A model generated the notes under the pieces. That model saw only the letters and a program-made list of their open reading frames with translations. It had not been told where the DNA came from and did not search any database. Made by a program: the position numbers and the translations under genes. This document shows positions 12,819 to 24,930 of a DNA stretch of 64,000 bases, piece after piece. The stretch comes from Streptomyces sp. NBC_01231 (GTDB lineage Bacteria; Actinomycetota; Actinomycetes; Streptomycetales; Streptomycetaceae): the NCBI GenBank assembly GCA_035999765.1, contig CP108521.1:6944001-7008000 (forward strand). The letters are read 5' to 3'. Within the stretch, counting starts at the first letter, position 1, and the number at the start of each line of letters is the position of its first letter.

Positions 12819-15092
12819 TTGTCAAACACCGACTTTCCAGATCGTGAATTGAAGCGCGAACAGGAATTCATCGACGAGCTGTACGCGCGCGTGGACGCCC
12901 TGCGCGGCGACACCGAGGTCTCGGTCACGGACGCGCTCGCCCAGGGCAACACGCCCATGCAGGTGCGGCTGGAACGGGACATCCTGGTCGCCGAGCGCTC
13001 GGGACTGCTGGCCGCGCTGAACGCGGTGGACGGTTCGCTCTGCTTCGGCCGGATCGACCTCAGCTCCGGCGTCACCCACCACATCGGCCGGATCGGTCTG
13101 CGCACCGACGACGCCGAGCACACCCCGATCCTGATCGACTGGCGGGCCGACGTCGCCCGACCCTTCTACCTGGCCACCGGTCACACCCCGATGGGCATCG
13201 GCCGGCGCCGGCACATCACCACCGAGGGCCGCACGGTCACCCACCTGCACGACGAGATCCTCGACCTCGGCGACGCCACCCGCACCGGCCACGAGGACCC
13301 CACCGGGGACGCCGTGCTGCTGGCCGCACTCAACTCCGCCCGCACCGGCCGGATGAGCGACATCGTGCAGACCATCCAGGCCGAGCAGGACGAGATCATC
13401 CGGGCTCCGCACCGCGGGGTGCGGGTGGTCGAGGGCGGCCCCGGCACCGGCAAGACGGCGGTCGCCCTGCACCGGGCCGCCTATCTTCTGTACGAACACC
13501 GGGAACTGCTCGCCAAGCGGGCCGTCCTGATCGTCGGCCCCAACCCCGCCTTCCTCGGCTACATCGGCGAGGTGCTGCCCTCCCTGGGCGAGACCGGTGT
13601 CCTGCTGGCCACGGTCGGTGAGCTGTACCCCGGAGTGAAGGCGACGGCGACCGACACCCCCGAAGCGGCCGCCGTGAAGGGCCGCGCCGACATGGCCGAC
13701 GTCCTCGCCGCCGTCGTACGCGACCGGCAGGCGCTGCCCGACCCGGTGATCGCGATCGAGCACGACCGCGAGATCCTGATGCTCGACGACGATCTGGTGA
13801 ACATGGCCCGCGAGCGCACCCGGGCCACGGGGCTCCAGCACAACGCGGCGCGCGAGACCTTCGAGGGCCACATCCTCAACACGCTCACCGACATGGTCGC
13901 CGAGCGGATCGGCACGGACCCGTACGACGGATCCAACCTGCTCGACCCGAGCGACATCACCCAGATCCGTGACGAACTCGCCGAGAACCCCGAAGTCTGG
14001 TCGGCGATCGGCCAGTTGTGGCCGAGGGTGACCCCGCGACGCCTGGTCGCGGACTTCCTCGCCGCACCAGAGGGGTACCTGGGCGACGAGGACGCGGCCG
14101 CCGTCCGCCGCCCGGTGACCCGGGTGTGGACCGTCTCGGACGTACCGCTGCTCGACGAGGCGGCCGAGCTGCTGGGCGAGGACGACCGGGTGGCGCGGGC
14201 GCGCGCGGAGCGGGAGCGGGAGACGCAGATCGCGTACGCACAGGGCGTGCTGGACGTCTCGTACGCGTCCCGGACCTACGAGTTCGAGGACAAGGACGAG
14301 GAGGACTCCGAGGTCCTGTCCGCGCACGACATCATCGACGCCGAACGGTTCGCCGAACGGCACGAGGAGGACGACCACCGCAGCGCCGCCGAGCGCGCGG
14401 CGGCCGACCGCACCTGGGCGTTCGGGCACATCATCGTCGACGAGGCGCAGGAACTGTCGCCGATGGCCTGGCGGTTGTTGATGCGGCGCAGCCCGACCCG
14501 TTCGATGACCCTGGTCGGCGACCCGGCGCAGACCGCGGAGGCGGCGGGCGTCGGCTCCTGGGCGGGGATCCTCGAACCGTACGTCGAGGACCGCTGGGAG
14601 CACACCCGCCTCCGGGTCAACTACCGCACCCCGGCCGAGATCATGGACGTGGCGGCGGCCGTGGTGCGCGCGGAGCACCCCGGCTTCGAACCCCCGAGTT
14701 CGGTCCGGTCGACGGGGGTACGACCCTGGGTGCGCGCCACCGACGACCTGCCCGGCGCCGTGGCGAAGGCGGTGGCGGAACTGACCCCCGCCGAGGGCCG
14801 GCTCGCCGTCATCGCGCCCCGCGACCTGCACCGCGCGCTGGCCGCCCGGCTGGACGGAGTGACGGCGGGCACGGAGCCCGACCTGACGCACACCGTCGTC
14901 CTCCTCGACCCCCGCCAGTCCAAGGGCCTGGAGTTCGACTCGGTGCTGGTGGTCGAGCCGACGCGGTACGGCACGAGCGACCTCTATGTCGCGCTGACCC
15001 GGGCGACCCAGCGGCTCGGGGTGCTGCACGCCGAAAAACTCCCGGCAACGCTGGCCGAGGCGTTCGCGGGCGCGGCGGAGGCGGGCGGCTAA
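12819..15092 (+). CDS. helD: HelD-like UvrD-superfamily ATPase (RNA-polymerase recycling type)
   Basis: 757-residue superfamily-1 ATPase. An N-terminal segment, 'ELKREQEFIDELYARVDALR', looks like the anti-parallel coiled arm that HelD proteins insert into RNA polymerase. Then come a Q-motif-like region, Walker A 'EGGPGTGKTAVALHRAAYLL', Walker B 'IIVDEAQELSP', motif III 'TLVGDPAQTAEAAG', motif IV 'RVNYRTPAEI', motif V 'SKGLEFDSVLVVEP' and motif VI 'YVALTRATQRLGVLH'. The split helicase core with a long middle insertion (residues 300-520) fits HelD/HelR, which release stalled polymerase or displace rifamycins, rather than DNA-unwinding UvrD. Start TTG 12819 is preferred because GGGAG lies 5 nt before it; GTG 12813 is the alternative. 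Confidence 0.8.
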   Translation: MSNTDFPDRELKREQEFIDELYARVDALRGDTEVSVTDALAQGNTPMQVRLERDILVAERSGLLAALNAVDGSLCFGRIDLSSGVTHHIGRIGLRTDDAEHTPILIDWRADVARPFYLATGHTPMGIGRRRHITTEGRTVTHLHDEILDLGDATRTGHEDPTGDAVLLAALNSARTGRMSDIVQTIQAEQDEIIRAPHRGVRVVEGGPGTGKTAVALHRAAYLLYEHRELLAKRAVLIVGPNPAFLGYIGEVLPSLGETGVLLATVGELYPGVKATATDTPEAAAVKGRADMADVLAAVVRDRQALPDPVIAIEHDREILMLDDDLVNMARERTRATGLQHNAARETFEGHILNTLTDMVAERIGTDPYDGSNLLDPSDITQIRDELAENPEVWSAIGQLWPRVTPRRLVADFLAAPEGYLGDEDAAAVRRPVTRVWTVSDVPLLDEAAELLGEDDRVARARAERERETQIAYAQGVLDVSYASRTYEFEDKDEEDSEVLSAHDIIDAERFAERHEEDDHRSAAERAAADRTWAFGHIIVDEAQELSPMAWRLLMRRSPTRSMTLVGDPAQTAEAAGVGSWAGILEPYVEDRWEHTRLRVNYRTPAEIMDVAAAVVRAEHPGFEPPSSVRSTGVRPWVRATDDLPGAVAKAVAELTPAEGRLAVIAPRDLHRALAARLDGVTAGTEPDLTHTVVLLDPRQSKGLEFDSVLVVEPTRYGTSDLYVALTRATQRLGVLHAEKLPATLAEAFAGAAEAGG

Positions 15093-15120
15093 GGGCCTGC
15101 CGTGCCGCCTGCCGTGCCGT

Positions 15121-15168
15121 CTGCCCGCGCCGTCCCAGGGAACCGAGCGCCCCGGGACGGCGCGGCAG
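15121..15168. terminator. Bidirectional terminator between helD-like gene and glgB
   Basis: GCGCCGTCCC (15127-15136) pairs with GGGACGGCGC (15154-15163), and the outer CTGC/GCAG extends the stem. It sits between two convergent stop codons and probably serves both genes. Confidence 0.65.
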
Positions 15169-15169
15169 C

Positions 15170-17770
15170 CTACGCCGGACGTAGCCAGACCGTCGCCAGC
15201 GGCGGAAGCGACACGCGGATGCTGGCCGCGCGGCCGTGCCATGCCGTCGCCTCCGGCTTCACCGCGTCGGGGTTGGTGACGTCGCCGCCGCCGTACCGCC
15301 CCGCGTCGGTGTTCAGGGCCTCGTACCAGGCGGGGACGTCGTCGGGGACGCCCAGGCGGTAGTCGTGGCGGACGACCGGCGCGAAGTTGGACACCGCCAG
15401 CAGCGGGGCGCCGTCCGCGTCGTGGCGGAGGAAGGCGAAGACGTTGTCCTCGGCGGCGTCCCCCACGACCCACTGGAATCCGGACGGGTCGGTGTCGCGC
15501 TCCCACAGCGCCGGGGTGTGCAGGTAGACGGTGTTGAGGTCGCGGACCAGGTCGCGCACGCCGCGGTGGTCGGCCTCCGCCCCGTACGCCGGGTCCAGCA
15601 GCCACCAGTCCGGGCCGCGCGCCTCGGACCACTCCGCGCCCTGTGCGAACTCCTGGCCCATGAAGAGGAGCTGCTTGCCGGGGTGGGCCCACATGAAGCC
15701 CAGATAGGCGCGGAGGGTGGCGCGCTGCTGCCACCAGTCGCCCGGCATCTTCGACACCAGCGAGCCCTTGCCGTGGACGACCTCGTCGTGCGAGATCGGC
15801 AGCACGTAGTTCTCGCTGTAGGCGTACACCATCGAGAACGTCATCTCACCGTGGTGGTACTTGCGGTGCACCGGCTCATGACTCACGTAGTCGAGCGAGT
15901 CGTGCATCCAGCCCATGTTCCACTTCAGTCCGAAACCGAGGCCCCCGAAGCCGCCCGGGCCCAGGTGGTGGGTGGCGCGGGTGACGCCGTCCCAGGCCGT
16001 GGACTCCTCCGCGACCGTCACCACGCCCGGCACCCGCCGGTACACGGTCGCGTTCATCTCCTGGAGGAACGCCACCGCGTCCAGGTTCTCCCGGCCGCCG
16101 TGCTCGTTCGGCGTCCACTGGCCGGGCTCGCGCGAGTAGTCGAGGTAGAGCATCGAGGCGACCGCGTCCACGCGCAGGCCGTCGATGTGGAACTCCTCGC
16201 ACCAGTACACGGCGTTGGCGACCAGGAAGTTGCGCACCTCGCGGCGGCCGTAGTCGAACTCCAGCGTGCCCCAGTCGGGGTGCGCGGACCGCAGGGGATC
16301 CTCGTGCTCGTACAGCGGACGCCCGTCGAACTCCGCCAACGCCCACTCGTCGCGCGGGAAGTGCGCCGGCACCCAGTCCATCAGCACGCCGATCCCGGCC
16401 TGGTGCAGCGCGTCGACCAGGAACTTGAAGTCGTCGGGGGTGCCGAGCCGGGCGGTGGGGGCGTAGAAGCCGGTGACCTGGTAGCCCCAGGACCCACCGA
16501 AGGGATGCTCGGCGACCGGCATCAGCTCCACATGGGTGAAGCCCAGGTCCTTGACGTACGCCGGCAGCTGCTCCGCGAGCTGACGGTACGTCAGTCCAGG
16601 TCGCCAGGACGCGAGATGGATCTCGTAGACCGAGAAGGGCGCCTCGTGCGCGGGGGCGTCCGCGCGGCGCTCCAGCCACTCCTCGTCACTCCACTCGTAG
16701 TGCGACGAGGTCACGATGGACGACGTGCTGGGCGGGACCTCGGTACGGCGGGCCATCGGATCGGCGCGCAGCGTCTTCGAACCGTCGGGCCGGGTGATCT
16801 CGAACTTGTACAGCTCGCCCTCGCCGATCCCGGGCACGAACAGCTCCCAGACACCGGTGCCGCCGAGCGAGCGCATCGGGAACGCGGAGGCGTCCCAGAA
16901 GTTGAAGGTGCCGGCCACCCGCACGCCCCGCGCGTTCGGCGCCCACACCGTGAACCGGGTCCCCGCCACACCGCCATGGATCATCGGGTGCGCCCCGAGC
17001 GCCCGCCACAGCTCCTCGTGCCGGCCCTCGCCGATCAGATGCAGGTCCAGATCGCCGAGCGCGGGCAGGAAGCGATACGCGTCCTCGGTGTCCTGGGCCG
17101 CCCCCTCGTACGCCACGAGGAGGCGGTACGCCGGGACGTCCCGCAGCGGCAGCAGACCCGAGAAGAACCCGTCCCCGTCGTCGTGCAGGTCCGCCCGCAG
17201 GTCACCGGCGACGACCGTCACGGACCGCGCGTACGGCCGGAACACGCGGAAGGCGATCCCGCCGGGCACCGGGTGGGCGCCGAGCACCTCGTGCGGGGCG
17301 TGGTGGGTCCCGGAGAGCAGCCGCTCGCGGTCGCCGGCGGGTACCTGGGGCGACGCGGCGGGCTCAGTCGCGGTGACCGTCCTGGCGGCGACCGTCTCGG
17401 CGGTGACCTTCTTCGCCGCGGAGGTCTTTTTCGTGGTGGATTTCTTCACGGCGGCCTTTTTGGCGGCGGTCTTCTTCGCGGCGGGCGCGGTCGTCTTGGC
17501 CGTGGCCTTCTTCGTGACCGCCTTCTTGATGACTGCCTTGTTGGCGACCGCCTTCTTCGTGACCGCCTTCTTCACGACGTTCTCCCCGGCCACCGTCTTC
17601 TCGGCGGCTTTCTTCACGCTCTTCTGCACACTCTTCTTCTCGGGCTTCTTCCCGGGCTTCTTCCCGGTCGTGTTCGCAGTCGTGTTCGCAGTCGTGCTCT
17701 CGGTCTTCTTCCGGGCTTTCGCAGCCGTCTTCTTCGGATCCGAACCGCTGGACGGGGGGCGGGGCGTCAC
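15170..17770 (-). CDS. glgB: 1,4-alpha-glucan branching enzyme GlgB with lysine-rich N-terminal extension
   Basis: 866-residue cytoplasmic GH13 branching enzyme that makes alpha-1,6 branches in glucan. After a CBM48-like N domain ('[20 protein letters not shown]'), the barrel shows '[12 protein letters not shown]', the nucleophile Asp (about D535) in '[12 protein letters not shown]', the acid/base Glu in '[10 protein letters not shown]' and '[13 protein letters not shown]'. The first 135 residues are unusual: almost entirely Lys/Ala/Thr blocks such as KKTAAKK and KKAVTKKAV, resembling histone H1 tails. GTG 17770 is chosen because AGGAGG lies 9 nt upstream. It is the last gene of the glgE-treS-pep2-glgB run and branches the linear glucan made by GlgE. 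Confidence 0.95.
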   Translation of the reverse strand: MTPRPPSSGSDPKKTAAKARKKTESTTANTTANTTGKKPGKKPEKKSVQKSVKKAAEKTVAGENVVKKAVTKKAVANKAVIKKAVTKKATAKTTAPAAKKTAAKKAAVKKSTTKKTSAAKKVTAETVAARTVTATEPAASPQVPAGDRERLLSGTHHAPHEVLGAHPVPGGIAFRVFRPYARSVTVVAGDLRADLHDDGDGFFSGLLPLRDVPAYRLLVAYEGAAQDTEDAYRFLPALGDLDLHLIGEGRHEELWRALGAHPMIHGGVAGTRFTVWAPNARGVRVAGTFNFWDASAFPMRSLGGTGVWELFVPGIGEGELYKFEITRPDGSKTLRADPMARRTEVPPSTSSIVTSSHYEWSDEEWLERRADAPAHEAPFSVYEIHLASWRPGLTYRQLAEQLPAYVKDLGFTHVELMPVAEHPFGGSWGYQVTGFYAPTARLGTPDDFKFLVDALHQAGIGVLMDWVPAHFPRDEWALAEFDGRPLYEHEDPLRSAHPDWGTLEFDYGRREVRNFLVANAVYWCEEFHIDGLRVDAVASMLYLDYSREPGQWTPNEHGGRENLDAVAFLQEMNATVYRRVPGVVTVAEESTAWDGVTRATHHLGPGGFGGLGFGLKWNMGWMHDSLDYVSHEPVHRKYHHGEMTFSMVYAYSENYVLPISHDEVVHGKGSLVSKMPGDWWQQRATLRAYLGFMWAHPGKQLLFMGQEFAQGAEWSEARGPDWWLLDPAYGAEADHRGVRDLVRDLNTVYLHTPALWERDTDPSGFQWVVGDAAEDNVFAFLRHDADGAPLLAVSNFAPVVRHDYRLGVPDDVPAWYEALNTDAGRYGGGDVTNPDAVKPEATAWHGRAASIRVSLPPLATVWLRPA

Positions 17771-17802
17771 GGGGGAATGCCTCCTCGGCGAAAGTCTGTC
17801 GG

Positions 17803-19200
17803 TCAGATCTGGTCGGATGTGGCGTACCGCTGTATCGCGGCCATCGGTACGGGCAGCCAGTCGGGGCGGTGCCGGGCCTCGTAGACGACCTCGTAGATCG
17901 CCTTGTCCGTCTCGCAGGCCCGCAGCAGCACCGGGTCGGTCCGCGGGTCCACGCCGCTGACCTCGGCGTATCCCGAGCAGTAGGCGGCCCGGCAGGTCTG
18001 CGCCCAGCCCGGGGCGGGTGGGTCGGCGGAGAGCGCCGCGTAGTCGAAGGAGCGGAGCATCCCCGCGATGTCCCGGGCCGGAGGCTGCGGCATCCGGCGC
18101 TCGGCGAGCGGCTTGGACGGCTCGCCCTCGAAGTCGATCAGCGACCACTGCCCGGCGGGCGAGCGCAGACACTGCCCGAGGTGCAGATCGCCGTGCACGC
18201 GCTGCGCGGTCCAGGTACGGCCCTCGGCGGCCAGGTCGGCGAGCGCGGTGAAGGCGGAGCGCAGTCCGGGCGCGTACGGCCGCAGCGCGGGGACCGCCTG
18301 CGTGGCCGCCTCCAGACGTTCGATCATGCCGTCGACCAGCTGGTTCAGCTGGGTGTGGCCGAGGGTCGCGGTGGGCAGCGCGCGGGCGAGCGCCGTGTGC
18401 ACCTCGGCCGTGGCCCGTCCCAGCGACCGTGCCTCCGCGCCGAAGTCCTCGCCCTTGGCCAGCTCAAGCAGTGCCAGCTCCCAGCCGTCACTCGCGCCCT
18501 GCACGAACGGCTGGAGCACGCCCAGGACGTACGACTCCCCGTCCGGCTCCGCCCGTATCCACCCCGTCGGCGCGGGCACCCGGGGGCAGTCCTCCCGGGC
18601 CAGCGCCAGCGGCAGCTCCAGGTCGGGATTGACGCCGGGCAGGACCCGGCGCAACAGCTTGAGGATGAACGTATCTCCATAGACGACCGACGAGTTGGAC
18701 TGCTCGGCGGTCATCAGGCGCGGCACCAGCCCGTCCCGGATCTCCTGCCGCTGGTTCCGTTCGAAGCGCAGCCCGCCGATGCGGGCCTGGGAGCGCATCG
18801 CCTCCAGGAGCAGTTCGGCGGGCCGGGTGTCGTGCAGGGCCTCGTACACCGTGTGTCCGGCGAGCGGGCCCTCGTCGACGTGACCGATCAGCGCGGGCGC
18901 CAGCCTGGGGGGCAGCGCCTCGCGCACGCCTATCAGGAGCTGGTAACAGTCGCCCGGGTGGGGCGCGGAGCCCAGGGCGAGCGGCTGGTGGGCGCGCACC
19001 AGCAGGTGGTAGAGGCCGATCTTGGCCGTGGGCGGCAGCAGCTCGGTGGCGGCCACCAGGGAGAACCCGGTGACGGGGCGCCCCTTGCCCGCGAACCAGC
19101 GCTGTCGCGGCAGCCACTCCCGCAGCAGCGGATCCAGTGACGCGAGGAGGCCGGGGCTGCCGGAACTGGATGTGGCGGTACGTATGACGGCTTCCGACAT
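17803..19200 (-). CDS. pep2: Maltokinase Pep2
   Basis: 465-residue cytoplasmic kinase that converts maltose and ATP to maltose-1-phosphate, the substrate of GlgE. The fold resembles aminoglycoside phosphotransferases. An N-terminal cap (residues 15-110, '[20 protein letters not shown]') is typical of maltokinase. The catalytic loop is '[12 protein letters not shown]' and the metal-binding '[16 protein letters not shown]' follows. The ATP-side lysine is in '[15 protein letters not shown]'. The ATG at 19200 is set by an AAAGGA about 9 nt upstream. The gene lies between treS (104 bp) and glgB (32 bp) on the same strand, which is the standard GlgE-pathway order. Confidence 0.93.
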   Translation of the reverse strand: MSEAVIRTATSSSGSPGLLASLDPLLREWLPRQRWFAGKGRPVTGFSLVAATELLPPTAKIGLYHLLVRAHQPLALGSAPHPGDCYQLLIGVREALPPRLAPALIGHVDEGPLAGHTVYEALHDTRPAELLLEAMRSQARIGGLRFERNQRQEIRDGLVPRLMTAEQSNSSVVYGDTFILKLLRRVLPGVNPDLELPLALAREDCPRVPAPTGWIRAEPDGESYVLGVLQPFVQGASDGWELALLELAKGEDFGAEARSLGRATAEVHTALARALPTATLGHTQLNQLVDGMIERLEAATQAVPALRPYAPGLRSAFTALADLAAEGRTWTAQRVHGDLHLGQCLRSPAGQWSLIDFEGEPSKPLAERRMPQPPARDIAGMLRSFDYAALSADPPAPGWAQTCRAAYCSGYAEVSGVDPRTDPVLLRACETDKAIYEVVYEARHRPDWLPVPMAAIQRYATSDQI

Positions 19201-19304
19201 GGCGTCGCGTCCTTTCCCCGGGATGGTCGGGGTGTTCCTTCTGCGTGCCCCGGGCGGGACGGGGGAAACCGTCCCGCCCGGGGTTCCACCGGGCTCGCAC
19301 GGCC

Positions 19305-23158
<3,854 letters not shown>

Positions 23159-23270
23159 GACCGCTCCTGTCCGCGTCAACGTGGGTGGGCGGATGGCTGT
23201 GGGGAGGTGGGTCCTGCGTGGCATCCCCGGGGTGCCTGTGCTGTACCTGCGGGGGTACCGGTGGAGCCTT

Positions 23271-23289
23271 CCCACCCTATTCGGGTGGG
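23271..23289. promoter_or_regulatory. Inverted repeat upstream of glgE
   Basis: CCCACCC-TATTC-GGGTGGG (23271-23289) is a perfect 7+7 inverted repeat in the 225-bp space between glgE and the protease gene. It lies about 115 bp upstream of the glgE start, so it could be an operator. I could not assign the promoter boxes. Confidence 0.35.
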
Positions 23290-23337
23290 CAATCCGGCAG
23301 GTTGCTAACTACTCACACGTACATCAACACACGAGAA

Positions 23338-23364
23338 CGGCCCCGTTCTGGCCGAACGGGGCCG
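23338..23364 (-). terminator. Terminator after the S8 protease gene
   Basis: CGGCCCCGTTC (23338-23348) and GAACGGGGCCG (23354-23364) form a perfect 11-bp stem with a 5-nt loop, 19 bp beyond the protease stop. Confidence 0.8.
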
Positions 23365-23383
23365 GTGCCGCACGTGGCCTCGG

Positions 23384-24583
23384 TCAGCGCGGCACACGCA
23401 GGATTTTGTTCGGTGAACCCAGGCCGCGGCCGGACACCTTGCCGGATGTGGCCGCGCCGACCAGTGCCTTGCCGACCTGGGCGGGGGTGGCCCTGCGATG
23501 GTCCGCGAGATAGAGCGCGGCGGCGCCGGCCGCGTGCGGCGACGCCATCGACGTACCGGAGGAGGTCACCCGGCCGGTGTCGCTCGCGTACGACGCCGAG
23601 GTGATCGACACGCCAGGGGCGAACAGGTCGAGGGACGCTCCGTAATTGGAGAATCCCGGTTTGGCATCTTTTGTGTCGATGGCGCCGACCGTGATCGCCT
23701 CCTTGACGGCCGCGGGGGAGTAGAGGGAGGCCGGCAGCCCGTCGTTGCCCGCCGCGACCGTGTACGTCACGCCGGACCGGACGGAGTTGCGCACGGCGGC
23801 GTCCAGCTGGGCGTTGCGGTAGCCACCGAGACTGAGGTTGGCGACCGCCGGTTTTCTGGCGTGTTTCGTCACCCAGTCGATGCCGGCGATGACCCGGGCT
23901 GTCGTGCCCGCGCCGGCGTTGTCGAGCACGCGTACGGCGACCACCTCGGCCTTCTTGGCGACGCCGTACCCGGCGCCGGCCACGGTGCCGGCGACATGGG
24001 TGCCGTGCCCGTTGCCGTCGCCCGCGTTCCGGTCCCCGCCCACGAAGTCCCAGCCGTGGCTCGCCCGCCCGCCGAAGTCCTTGTGACCGATCCGGATCCC
24101 GGTGTCGATCACGTACACGGTCACCCCGGCGCCCGCCGAGGCCGGCGAGGTGTAGCTCCGGTCGAGCGGCAGCGACGGCTGGTCGATCCGGTCCAGGCCC
24201 CAGGACTGCGGGTTCCTCTGCGCCTCGTCCAGGGCCACGCGGCTGTCCTGGACGACCGAGGCGACCCGCGGGTCCGCCGCGAGGAGCCTCGCCTGTCTCT
24301 CGTTCGCTCGCACCGCGTAACCGTTGAGGACCGTGCCGTAGGTGTGGCTGATTCGCGCCCCGTACTTCTCGGCGAGGCCCTTTCCGGCCGCGGAGGGCGC
24401 CTCCGTTCCCCCCTTGAGTGTCACGAGGTAACTTCCGCCGACGGAACCGGGCTCTCCGGCGCCGAGTATCCGCCCCTGGGGTGCGGCGTACGCGGGCAGG
24501 GTGATGGCCGAAAGCGCAGCGGCGCAGGCCACCGCGGTCAGACCCCCCGCCACGCGCAGACGCCGTGTCCGCGTCCGTGCCAT
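23384..24583 (-). CDS. Secreted subtilisin-like (S8) serine protease
   Basis: 399-residue secreted endopeptidase. A signal peptide ([14 protein letters not shown]..., cleavage near AYAA, residue 30) is followed by an I9 inhibitor propeptide (about 45-115, '[20 protein letters not shown]'). The mature domain has the triad Asp in '[15 protein letters not shown]', His in '[14 protein letters not shown]' and Ser in '[18 protein letters not shown]', plus the oxyanion Asn in 'VAAGNDG'. This matches the proteinase K/aqualysin branch. The ATG is set by an AGGAGG-rich RBS. There is no C-terminal P domain. It lies between the glgE operon and glgP but has no obvious link with glucan metabolism. Confidence 0.94.
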   Translation of the reverse strand: MARTRTRRLRVAGGLTAVACAAALSAITLPAYAAPQGRILGAGEPGSVGGSYLVTLKGGTEAPSAAGKGLAEKYGARISHTYGTVLNGYAVRANERQARLLAADPRVASVVQDSRVALDEAQRNPQSWGLDRIDQPSLPLDRSYTSPASAGAGVTVYVIDTGIRIGHKDFGGRASHGWDFVGGDRNAGDGNGHGTHVAGTVAGAGYGVAKKAEVVAVRVLDNAGAGTTARVIAGIDWVTKHARKPAVANLSLGGYRNAQLDAAVRNSVRSGVTYTVAAGNDGLPASLYSPAAVKEAITVGAIDTKDAKPGFSNYGASLDLFAPGVSITSASYASDTGRVTSSGTSMASPHAAGAAALYLADHRRATPAQVGKALVGAATSGKVSGRGLGSPNKILRVPR

Positions 24584-24930
24584 GGCTGTGTACCCCCTCC
24601 TGAAGTCGGCGTGGACGGCCGTGTGCCGCCGGGTGTGCCCGGCGGCCGACCGGCACGCCACTGGCAGCCTCTCGTGCGGGTTGAAGCACCACAAGGACGC
24701 CTACAGGGGTGGAATCGGCCATATCGGAAGGCTCGGAAGGGTCCGAAGAGGGCGTCAGCGGGCATCTCGGCCAGGCGCTGCCGAGTCGTGATCAACACCC
24801 TGAGCCCTGGCTGGACGAAGACTGATCCCCGGCGCGACCCCACCGACCCACGAGGAGCGACTACCGTCGAAAGTGAAGCTGGGACGCACAGCGCCGTGAG
24901 TCCCCCTCCGCACGCCTGGCGAGGTGGCAA
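24584..24930. other. Divergent intergenic region, S8 protease / glgP
   Basis: 347 bp between divergent genes with no convincing coding sequence. It must hold both promoters. The plausible RBS sites are AGGAGGGGG before the protease and GAGGTGG before glgP. A purine-rich repeat of GGAAGG and CGAAG words lies at 24722-24752. I saw no clear palindrome. Confidence 0.5.

Noticed and set aside
12822..15734. 970-residue minus-strand open frame opposite the HelD-like gene
   Set aside because: Composition is Arg/Val/Asp/Gly-rich shadow coding and the plus strand has all seven helicase motifs.
23159..23383. Riboswitch upstream of glgE
   Set aside because: Only one simple inverted repeat is visible; no multi-helix conserved core known to me could be drawn.
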